Positions 51,229-61,500 of a stretch of DNA of 64,000 nt are shown here, in pieces. Position numbers and translations under genes: made by a program. Source of the DNA: Notolepis coatsorum (taxonomy: Eukaryota > Chordata > Actinopteri > Aulopiformes > Paralepididae); contig OZ020599.1 of NCBI GenBank assembly GCA_963971535.1, forward strand, positions 93,768,397 to 93,832,396, given 5' to 3'. Within the stretch, counting starts at the first letter, position 1. Every line of letters starts with the position of its first letter. The notes beneath the pieces are model-generated. The model had not been told where the DNA came from, ran no database searches, and was given only the letters and a program-made list of their open reading frames with translations.

Positions 51229-51747
51229 TTAAGTGTTGATCTTTGTCCTTTTGGATCTCTCATACATGCTCTCTCTCTAACACACACACACATGACAAAC
51301 ACACATGTTCTCTCTCTCTCTCTCTCTCTTTCTAACACACACAGTCTGCCTATGGCGGCCTTTCTCGATGGCTAGGCTGTGCTCGCTGAGTCTGTACATA
51401 GTCAAGGATCTTCAGTCACAGTGCTCAGGTATTCTGCCACTGTGTACTCTCTGTTTAGGGCCAAATAGCATTTCAATTTCTTTCCAATGTGTCTCTCTCT
51501 CTCTCTCTCTCTCTCTGTACACTGTATATTGACTGTAGAACGGGAGCTCTCTCTCGCTCTCTCTTTTGCTATATGTTGACTGTATCATGCCCCGCCTCGG
51601 GCAGCGCTATTATTTAAGAATGTGTTGACTGTATGAAAAAAATTAAAAATAATAATAAAATTTACCTTTTGGGGGGAGGGGGGGGGGGGGGGGGGGGGCT
51701 CGCGTTAAATCTCGCACAGGGCCTCGCATTTCTCCCAGGCGGCCCTG
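49384..51747. mobile_element. Non-autonomous hAT element, 2.4 kb
   Basis: Ends cagggccgcct and aggcggccctg, flanked by perfect 8-bp duplications cctgtata (49376-49383 and 51748-51755). Near both ends lie gggcctcgc blocks with long A, T or G runs. Inside: an imperfect inverted repeat (about 49840-49905 with 50465-50580, for example acgttgacgaaaggc) and a tandem duplication of about 300-344 bp. No hAT transposase motif was found in any frame. Confidence 0.88.
50881..51512. repeat. Tandem duplication inside the hAT element
   Basis: Copy 1 is about 50881-51224 and copy 2 about 51225-51512. Both start ggatttaagtgttgatcttt and share ctatggcggcctttctcgat and the sequence after it with almost no change. 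They differ mainly in the length of (CT)n tracts. Recent unequal exchange is likely. Confidence 0.88.
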
Positions 51748-51877
51748 CCTGTATACTATATATATCTGTATAATATCCCTTGCCTACTCCTGTACCTACT
51801 CTAGTTATACCGGTGGTCAGTATGACTTACTACCATAGTGTTTTTATACCTGTATCACTGTACAAAATACTATAACA

Positions 51878-52383
51878 CTATATACATCTGGGCGCTACGT
51901 GGCGTAGTGGGCAAGGCGCTCGCCACGAATGCGGAGACGCTGGGTTCGCCTGTTCGAGCCCAGCGCTCCACATTGCTTTCAGTTTAGCTGGTGGTTCATA
52001 CTAATACACATTGGCCGTATTAGGGGGTGGGAAACTGATGGGTGGGGATCGGGCGTTGTGGACAGCGACTCCTACAGGTCGGTTGGTGCGCCTGCGTAGT
52101 AGAATCAGGAAGTGTCGGGGGCAGCGTGAGCCTCCCACGCGTTACTCCTCGCCACTGAGAGATCGAGCTGCGCAGGTGAAAAGATGCGACTGCTGTTACC
52201 TCAAGTACCGGAGGGGACTTGTGCTATGTATGACTTAGTCCACATTGCAGCCGGCTTGTGGGAGGCAAGAAACAGCGTTCGTGACAGGGGAGGGTTGAAT
52301 TGGATGATACGAAATTGGGATGGGAGAAAAATATAGAAAATGGGAGAAAAAGTGGATAAAAAAAAAAACGCTATATACATCTG
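51878..52383 (+). mobile_element. tRNA-derived SINE (family 1, copy B)
   Basis: SINE body 51891-52370, with 13-bp perfect duplications ctatatacatctg at 51878-51890 and 52371-52383. The head carries A-box-like gtggcgtagtgggcaaggcg and a B-box region with a small internal repeat (gggttcgcctgttcgagccc), which may have weakened the promoter. A short poly-A tail is present. Same family as 3478-3983. Confidence 0.88.
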
Positions 52384-52565
52384 ACTATCATTATTACTCA
52401 GTAGTACTCATTTATATAATAATAATAATTATACTTGTTTAATAACTTGTACATTGTATATTACTATTGCACTTTACTATTACATTTGCACTCTTGTTAG
52501 ATGTTAACCTCTTTTCTGTGTACTGTGCTTTATGATGACAATATATTAGAATCTAATCTACTTTA

Positions 52566-53281
52566 ATCTATTGTCCGCTTGCTTCCGATTTCCTGCTGTT
52601 TCTCACCTCAAGATATCTAAATGAAAATGGGCTTAATAGAACAAGACTCCTCTTCACAGCCAGGCTAATTCATTATTGTCGTGTCCATAAGTTCCCTGGC
52701 AGAATACTTGTGGGGACAAAGGTATACAAAGAGGAGAGAACCATTTTAAATCGGGCATTCATGCCGGCTAACAAGCTAGACGTCGGAGCATGTTGTTAGC
52801 ACAATAGCTACCAAGCTAAGCTACGTTAGCTTCTAACGGTGTATACACAATATGTACAACGACACAATGATTTACATTATTACAAATATGGTAACGTGGT
52901 TGTGGCTTTTACAAATAGTGGTTAGCTTTAGAGATGGATGGCTATGATCACAGATAGTGTTGTTAGGTGAAACAGATACATTTTCATTCATCACTCCTCG
53001 GCTAGTAGTAGCAAGGCTCTCTGCCTGCCACTAGCTGTGTGTGACTCTCAGAGCCCCCTGGTGCCCTGCACCTGATGTGACAACATCATTTCGATTACAC
53101 GCGCACGTTATGAACCATTGATTAAAATATCCACGTGCGTGGTGATTGTGTTGGGCAGATAAAATGTTTGATAAAAACGCTAAAACTGGGTCAATTTCAA
53201 TTTTTTTCCTTCTTCATGAAAGTCACCGTTGGCCTAGTCCACATTGTTTATTGAACAAAAATACAACCTGCAAGTTGGCCT
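52566..53281. other. No gene or known repeat seen
   Basis: Unremarkable sequence, with several gctagc/ttagct-like words typical of fish non-coding DNA. No splice-flanked exon found. Confidence 0.5.
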
Positions 53282-55470
53282 TTAAAGCCTTATTCTCCTC
53301 TTAACCAACCTCATCAAGACAGCATTAACGTCTCTCCTCTTAACCAACCTCATCAAGACAGCATTAAAACCTAGTCTCTCCTCTTAACCAACCTCATCAA
53401 GACAGCATTAAAGTCTAAAGCCTCTCCTCTTAACCAACCTCATCAAGACAGCATTAAAGCCTAGTCTCTCCTCTTAACCAACCTCATCAAGACAGCATTA
53501 AAGCCTAAAGCCTCCCCTCTTAACCAACCTCATCAAGACAGCATTAAAGCCTAGTCTCTCCTCTTAACCAACCTCATCAAGACAGCATTAAAGCCTCTCC
53601 TCTTAACCAACCTCATCAAGACAGCATTAAAGCCTAGTCTCTCCTCTTAACCAACCTCATCAAGACAGCATTAAAGCCTAGTCTCTCCTCTTAACCAACC
53701 TCATCAAGACAGCATTAAAGCCTCTCCTCTTAACCAACCTCATCAAGACAGCATTAAAGCCTCTCCTCTTAACCAACCTCATCAAGACAGCATTAAAGCC
53801 TAGTCTCTCCTCTTAACCAACCTCATCAAGACAGCATTAAAGCCTGGTCTCTTAACCAACCTCATCAAGACAGCATTAAAGCCTAGTCTCTCCTCTTAAC
53901 CAACCTCATCAAGACAGCATTAAAGCCTAGTCTCTCCTCTTAACCAACCTCATCAAGACAGCATTAAAGCCTCTCCTCTTAACCAACCTCATCAAGACAG
54001 CATTAAAGCCTAGTCTCTCCTCTTAACCAACCTCATCAAGACAGCATTAAAGCCTAGTCTCTCCTCTTAACCAACCTCATCAAGACAGCATTAAAGCCTA
54101 TTCTCTCCTCTTAACCAACCTCATCAAGACAGCATTAAAGCCTAGTCTCTCCTCTTAACCAACCTCATCAAGACAGCATTAAAGCCTAGTCTCTCCTCTT
54201 AACCAACCTCATCAAGACAGCATTAAAGCCTAGTCTCTCCTCTTAACCAACCTCATCAAGACAGCATTAAAGCCTCTCCTCTTAACCAACCTCATCAAGA
54301 CAGCATTAAAGCCTAGTCTCTCCTCTTAACCAACCTCATCAAGACAGCATTAAAGCCTAGTCTCTCCTCTTAACCAACCTCATCAAGACAGCATTAAAGC
54401 CTCTCCTCTTAACCAACCTCATCAAGACAGCATTAAAGCCTAGTCTCTCCTCTTAACCAACCTCATCAAGACAGCATTAAAGCCTAGTCTCTCCTCTTAA
54501 CCAACCTCATCAAGACAGCATTAAAGCCTAGTCTCTTAACCAACCTCATCAAGACAGCATTAAAGCCTAGTCTCTTAACCAACCTCATCAAGACAGCATT
54601 CAAGCCTAGTCTCTCCTCTTAACCAACCTAATCAAGACAGCATTAAAGCCTATTCTCTCCTCTTAACCAACCTCATCAAGACAGCATTAAAGCCTATTCT
54701 CTCCTCTTAACCAACCTCATCAAGACAGCATTCAAGCCTCTTAACCAACCTCATCAAGACAGCATTAAAGCCTAGTCTCTCCTCTTAACCAACCTCATCA
54801 AGACAGCATTAAAGTCTCTCCTCTTAACCAACCTCATCAAGACAGCATTAAAGCCTGGTCTCTTAACCAACCTCATCAAGACAGCATTAAAGTCTAGTCT
54901 CTCCTCTTAACCAACCTCATCAAGACAGCATTAAAGCCTAGTCTCTCCTCTTAACCAACCTCATCAAGACAGCATTAAAGCCTCTCCTCTTAACCAACCT
55001 CATCAAGACAGCATTAAAGCCTATTCTCTCCTCTTAACCAACCTCATCAAGACAGCATTAAAGCCTATTCTCTCCTCTTAACCAACCTCATCAAGACAGC
55101 ATTAAAGCTTAGTCTCTCCTCTTAACCAACCTCATCAAGACAGCATTAAAGCTTAGTCTCTCCTCTTAACCAACCTCATCAAGACAGCATTCAAGCCTCT
55201 TAACCAACCTCATCAAGACAGCATTAAAGCCTAGTCTCTCCTCTTAACCAACCTCATCAAGACAGCATTAAAGCCTGGTCTCTTAACCAACCTCATCAAG
55301 ACAGCATTAAAGTCTAGTCTCTCCTCTTAACCAACCTCATCAAGACAGCATTAAAGCCTCTCCTCTTAACCAACCTCATCAAGACAGCATTAAAGCCTAG
55401 TCTCTCCTCTTAACCAACCTCATCAAGACAGCATTAAAGCCTCTCCTCTTAACCAACCTCACCAAGACAG
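53282..55470. repeat. Large minisatellite, 44- and 39-bp units
   Basis: About 2.2 kb and roughly fifty units built on ttaaccaacctcatcaagac plus agcattaaagcc. Long units add tagtctctcctc (44 bp); short ones lack five bases or the ctcctc part (39 bp). Unit types are interspersed, and runs such as a short unit after two long ones recur. The core is almost invariant. It ends about 2.7 kb downstream of the OC-STAMP stop codon. No spacers, so it is not a CRISPR array. Confidence 0.95.
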
Positions 55471-56690
55471 AGAAACCTATATATAGCTCTCTCTCTCCAT
55501 GCCAAGATAACACACATGAACTACTTGAAGGTTTGAATGGGAGCACGGCATGATGCTTTGTACTCCACACTACAATGGATCACAAATACAACGACTGCTA
55601 ATAGTATCTTAATACATTTATGATATTAACAACGTTTAAGTCACAATTGTTCATACATCAATAGTTCTGCTTCTACAAGTGTGTGTAACCGACTTGGAAA
55701 ACAGTCTGGGAGTGAAACCTGTAAAGTAAACAAATAACAACACAAACACACTACCTAATTTTAAAGGTTTTGATCTTCTATTAATATTGATGAATGTGAC
55801 TTGCTGCAGCACAAATGAAGATGGGAGCAAGATGCAGGATTGCAGGGCTTGAAGTCCACAGTACAGAGCTGTCACACTGGCAGTGTATAGATGTAAAGAT
55901 TCCTAATAACAAAAAAAAAAGTATGAATAATTCATTACTTTCACACCACGCAACATCAAAGCACATCTCCTAGACATGTACGCCTGCATTTTGAAACATT
56001 GAGGTGGACAAAGTGGTTCGATTAAAAATAGATGACGGAGAGGTTTTCTATTAATATTCCGGGACGAGGACTTCAAATATTCGTGTATTTTTCTCTTAAA
56101 AACTATTCTGATACCTCGTGGGAATTTTAAGCAGTATAGGCCCCTGATCAAATGCAAGAGCAGAACATATAAGTTGATTTTGTGGCAAGAGTAAATGGAT
56201 TGAAATAGTCCATTTTGTGGTCAGAGTAGAAAGGCCAAGAGAGGCTTTGGGGAAATGTTAAGAAATTATTTTTAAACAATTTAATCTATTCCCCATCAGA
56301 CAAAATTCCTCCACAGTAGGTTCGAATTCCTCTGGAAATTAGAAAACCATCGAAATTAGTAGAAAGTGTTAGATTTAAAATGTGTATATGAATGTAATTG
56401 TAATTATTTGAAAGTTGTTAATGACCTATAAGGATTTAATTGTACTGTATAGTGCTTATCATATCTTTAGAAAATGTCCACGTCCCTTGTCTCTATAACA
56501 CCCTAGTGGCACCTAGTGGAGATATTCTGTACAGACACATCAAACAACCATTGCCTACAGAGTTCTTACAATTGTATTCCCATAAATGAGTTTTAAACAA
56601 AGGTACCGACCGGTACTTGAAATCCTCAAGTAATTTGTGATTATTGTCTCATATAGCATTGATTACATTTAACAACTAGTATGTTTAGAA
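55471..56690. other. No gene recognised
   Basis: Short frames only, none with known domains or splice support. Confidence 0.5.
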
Positions 56691-56699
56691 ATGCATGAG

Positions 56700-57035
56700 T
56701 GGGGACAATGTGCTGATCACTGAGCACAGGGTGACAGTACTATCTGACATCATCTGCCTGGACTTTTACTTTTAAATCGACATTTTACAATTTTTACGCT
56801 TTTTACTGTACACTTACTGTATATTTGTGTATATTTTTACTGTATATTTTAGAATGTATATATACATAACAGAATGTATATAAAAAAAAATGTAAGAGCC
56901 GGACGGTATTTAATTCTTTATTTTTATTCTTATTCGTGACTTTTGTTTCTGACCACCTAAATGTTTACTGTGAGCGATCTGTAGTGCAGAATTTCCCTCG
57001 GGATAAATAAAGTATTTCTATTCTATTGTATTCTA
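56700..57035 (+). repeat. Non-LTR retrotransposon 3' tail, family L-B, copy 2
   Basis: Shares with 23070-23310 the order ttttacaatttt, atatttttactgtatatttt, gtttactgtgagcgatctgt and a final (ttcta)n. Ends gggataaataaagtatttct. Confidence 0.6.
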
Positions 57036-57532
57036 TGAGAGGAGGGCCTATACAAGAGTGCCCTTTGTGCAAGAGAGAGGTCCTGTGACGCAGTGACTCA
57101 GTGATGTTCTTCCTGCTCAGTTCCCCAAGAGCGCTTGGAATCAGAGCTATTTATTACCAAAGTGTAGACGGCAAGGTTTCAATACGAGTTCTAGAGTGAC
57201 TATAATAAGCGTCCGTACACACACTTGAAATGTCCCACAAGAGAGAAATGTTTATTTTGTTGTTGTTGGTGTTGTTTTTGTTGTTGTCTGTGTGTGATTT
57301 GTGTATACAGTATTATATCAATGGTAATCATACAAACACACAATACTATGTCAATGGGCTGGATAGCTAATACATTTTTTTTCTTTTTTTTCCTTACAAT
57401 TTTCGTACACAAAAATCTATACAATCATACAGCTTTACGAAGACAACAGGTTACAAGAAAAACAAGGCACATAGAAAATACAAAACACAGTCCCTCGGTG
57501 TGTGAATGATCAAGCATTGACAATAGTCAATA

Positions 57533-57937
57533 GGGAGGTGTAGTGGTTACGTCATTGCTGTTTCCGGCCGGTCCACCATCTTGAAAACGCAATGTATTTT
57601 CCCATTGCCCATTTCTAAATCGTCTAGTTTAAAACAAATAAAGCATGAACATTTGCATGGTGTACCTTTCTGTGCATATTCATCCACAATCTATAGCTCA
57701 ACATGAAAACATTTGCAATTAATCATAAAAGAAAATCGCCGAATTTAATTTCAACCAAAAATGCTTAAACAATAATGTTAGTGATAGAATGGAACTCATT
57801 TTGTGCAAAAATGGAAAGCTTTTCAATGTTCATGGGGCAGAATTGTTACAATAGCCGATAATCCATTTTCCCAATGATAGATCCCTATACGGGTGGACCT
57901 TGCGGGCGGTCCAAAGTGACGTCATACTACACCTCCC
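57533..57937. mobile_element. MITE family M1, copy B
   Basis: 405 bp. Ends gggaggtgtagt and actacacctccc, each flanked by TA, which may be a TA target duplication of the Tc1/mariner kind. It is the inverse of 23496-23992 and lacks that copy's extra insert. Confidence 0.8.
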
Positions 57938-58167
57938 TATAATATTGTAGGCACAGAGGTGGTGGTGGGGGGGGCCCCCCAAATCTAATCCTGCCTCATA
58001 AAGGCTAGGGCCGGCTCTGTCTCTGTGTCCTCTGTTCTATGATGCCATCTGATTTCACAGTATATAAAAAGGTTATACTGAATTTAAACGTTTTACATTT
58101 AAAAAGTTCTTTTTTTAATCCACTGTATAATAATATCATCATCATCAACAACAGGAATCTTGCCGGT

Positions 58168-58515
58168 TCACCCATGCGCCACAACCTCTACATAAACGTC
58201 GCTCCTTTGCTGCTTTGCTTGTATCTTCGTCAGCAAGAAGTCTCTTCTCTTATCCTCCTGCCTCTTGAAAAAAGAGGCGGAGATGTTTCTACGGATCCGC
58301 CTGGCGTAGACCTCCAGGAACACCATCATGTAGCTCGCCAGCCAGAGGAGCCCCAGCAGGACGGTCACCCTCACGTCAGGGGGCGCCGGCAGGACGTGGC
58401 AGAGGGACGCCTGGGGGCTGAAGAAGGTCCATTCGTAGTCCCTGTGATAGCCTGGCAGCTCTAGTCTGAAACACTTCTGTGGGATAAGGCAAACTGGAGC
58501 GAGGAACACCTCAAC
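58168..58515 (-). CDS. ocstamp: OC-STAMP exon 3
   Basis: Acceptor ctatag at 58516-58521. Encodes residues 352-466, with the last membrane segment (VRVTVLLGLLWLASYMMVFL) and the conserved basic YARR-I-R motif, then a charged cytoplasmic tail ending at the stop near 58168. A possible ATTAAA polyadenylation signal lies at 58119-58114, about 50 bp further on. Confidence 0.9.
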   Translation of the reverse strand, partial: VEVFLAPVCLIPQKCFRLELPGYHRDYEWTFFSPQASLCHVLPAPPDVRVTVLLGLLWLASYMMVFLEVYARRIRRNISASFFKRQEDKRRDFLLTKIQAKQQRSDVYVEVVAHG

Positions 58516-61500
58516 CTATAGCAGACAAAAAGTACATACATGAATTACCCCATTTACATTACATTTACATTTAGTCATTTAGCTGACGCTTTTATCCAAA
58601 GCGACTTACAAGTTCTGTACGACAAGTCATCAGGAAGGGCACAACTCTATCAGCTGAGTAACAATGTACATCAAAGTGTTGAGTGCTACAGTGTGTAGGC
58701 ATGACAGTAAGGTTAGTTAGGGTTAGATTTATTTTTTATTTATTTTATTTCAGATAATGGTTGAAGAAGTGCATCTTTAGTCGATGGCGAAAGATTGGAC
58801 GGGTTTCGGCTGCCCTAACTGGGGTGGGTCATTCCACCATTGTGGGGCAAGGACTGAGAAAAGGCAGGTTCTCCTTGATGACCCTCCCGGAGCTCCAAAC
58901 ATACAGTAGTGCTTTTCTTTGTTTTGGAGTGGATTGGAGTTTAGCAACTATTTATACTGTGAATTCCTCCAGATCTCTATAGAGCCTGAGGTGTGGCCAG
59001 CAGTAGCGACCCCTGCTCTATCCCCACTGTTGTTCTTGATCCTCAATCACAGGTGAGAGATCGGTTAATTGCGCTAAACATATAGTAGCTACTCTCAATG
59101 ATCATTGGCACCCTATAGGTAAATGTGAACAAAACGAATCTGTGAAAAAATGTCATTGTTGTTTATTAGCCTGATCGTACTCAACATTATGAGAGAAATT
59201 GTTGAATGTTTTTTTCCAAAAACAAAAATGTCAGATTGGTGACTCCCCCCCCCCCCCCCCCCCCCCCCCTGTTTGATGATTTTTAATGTGAGCTGAAGAT
59301 CATTCCAAGACGCCGGGGCATTCCCTTTCACTACCAAACTACCAACTGATTAACCCTTTCACTGCGACAATACACAAGGTTAACCCTTTCACTGCCACAC
59401 AACAAAGGGGTAACCCTTTCACAACCACACCACATAAGGTTAACCCTTTCACTACCACACTACAGACGGTTAAAGGAACACGGCAACTTTTTGGGAAATT
59501 AGCTTAGGTAAATGTGAACAAAACGATTCTATGAAAAAATGTCATTGTTGTTTATTAGCATGATCGTACTCAACATAATGAGAGAAATTGTTCAAAGAAT
59601 GTTCTCTTCCTCAAAAACATGTCAGATTGGTGACTTTTTCCCCTCGGTTTGATTTCCTGATATCCATTGTAGAATTGGAGCTAAATCAACCTCCAAGGGG
59701 GTGTGGTCAGACGGATGTTGGGATGTAAAGGTACATGGTGGAATTTTTTATTCAGTGCTCGTACAGTGCAGACAGGTGCTGAGCGCACCATAACTCATAG
59801 AACTGGGTTATATACATAACCCTTCGTTAACCCTTTCACTACCACACTAGATAAGGTTAACCATTTCACTACCACACTACAGAAGGCTAACCCTTTCACT
59901 ACCACCAGTGGTTAACAGTAGCTTATTGTAGTTTTGTTTAGTTTTTTTGCTCTGGGATCTTATGAGTGCCTTTTTTTATTTTTATTTTTTTTACTAAAGT
60001 GGAAAGTAAAAAATAAATCTCTTATCTTACCTTAAAATCCACACCTATTCTGGCAGTGGTAGGAGGGATGTCTAGTAGCCAGTCAATATTCATTTGAACT
60101 AGACGATACACAATGTGATCCAGGACAATTATGAATGTAATTGCAATGAAATATAAAGTCACCACGGTCAGTGAAATGAAAAAGGAGGGGCATTCTTCTG
60201 ATGTAATTTTACAACTTGTGGTGGAATGAATCCAATGTTTCACGTCGGCTGGAGACACCGGGATCCCACTATCACTTGTTTTTTGCAGTAACTCCTTTGA
60301 GAGATTTGCGTTATCAAATCGAACCGACGTCAAATAGGATCTCAAGTAGCGTGCCGATTCGACAATAAGAAACAAAACAAAAACGGCTCCCAGAATCCTG
60401 TTCGACAGCAGTTTGCATCTCTTCAGCAGATCTTCCGCGTCCGAAAAGTCTCTCCGTATCCGCCCGCTCATTTCGCTGAACCTCCTTTTGACCTCCGACA
60501 CGTCGACGTGCGTGAAATCAGGCAACTTCTTCAAATTGGTGAAGATGTTCAAATCTTCCCACTTAACCACGAGGTCCGCCTTCGCCCTGTTCAGCGAGTC
60601 GGAGGAGTTCAGCAGGGTCCTGAACAGGCCCTCGGAGGTGCAGCTCAGGACGCGCGTGACCACTCCCATGTTCACCGTGATGTTGGGGAGGACGTTCAAC
60701 ACCAGGATCATCAGGGAGGTGGAGACGATCAGCTTGCGGCCCTGCTTGCTGCAGAGCGTGGGCAGGATCATGGTGAGCACGCAGCGCAGCGGGTGACAGA
60801 GGAACGAGGAGAGGAGGACGGCCATGCTGTAGACGGCGGCGGTCGTGACGGCCGCTCGCTCGTCGTACCTCAGGGTCGCTGACAGCCAGTGGTAAAGCAG
60901 GCCGCCGGTCACCATGGAGATGATGAAACACAGAGACAGCAGTGTCAGGACCTCTTTACCAGCGGGGCTGGGTGTAGAGTAAACATGCCAGAGATGTGAC
61001 AGGGTGGATTTAATAAGGGTCGCTCCGCGAGGTGCTTTCCTGTGGAAAAGGAAGAAAAGTGATAGAGCTTGACATTATTCCGTCTCGTAATACCGAACCG
61101 AATGTAAGATGAGGCTGAGACGTCGTCTTTCGTGTTCGGATCGTTTACTAGGAAATGTGATTGTCAAACCATTCTAATGATGGCAACTGGTCACTGACAT
61201 CTATCTGTCTAGAATTCTGATATAGGGTTCTAAGGAAATTTGAAATCACACCTTAACATGAATATCCTTTATGTATGCTAGTAAGTTGCAGCACAGAAGC
61301 GTGAGCTGTTGACAAATTTCAGCCCGATCTTGCTTAACCTTCTGTAGTGTGGTAGTGAAAGGGGTAACCTTCTGTAGTGTGGTAGTGAAAGGGTTAACCG
61401 TCTGTAGTGTGGTAGTGAAATGGTTAACCGTCTGTAGTGTCGTAGTGAAATGGTTAACCGTATGTAGTGTGTTAGTGAACGTGTTAACCGTCTGTAGTGT

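Larger units (their letters stand above)
44430..52565 (+). repeat. LINE 3' tail, family L-C, split into three pieces
   Basis: The pieces are 44430-44637, 51756-51877 and 52384-52565. Read in order they follow the L-C tail at 39385-40070. The gaps are a copia element, a hAT element and a SINE. A (TA)n tract of about 80 bp (44511-44592) lies in the first piece. Confidence 0.75.

Noticed and set aside
51891..52370. tRNA gene on the plus strand
   Set aside because: Same SINE family, with a disturbed B-box region and target duplications.
53282..55470. CRISPR-like look of a regularly repeated array
   Set aside because: Repeats follow each other without unique spacers, the length alternates between two forms, and the host is a vertebrate. 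It is a minisatellite.
60413..60931. Open frames opposite or beside OC-STAMP exon 2
   Set aside because: Shadows of the GC-rich exon; the OC-STAMP frame has clear family phrases and matching splice phases.
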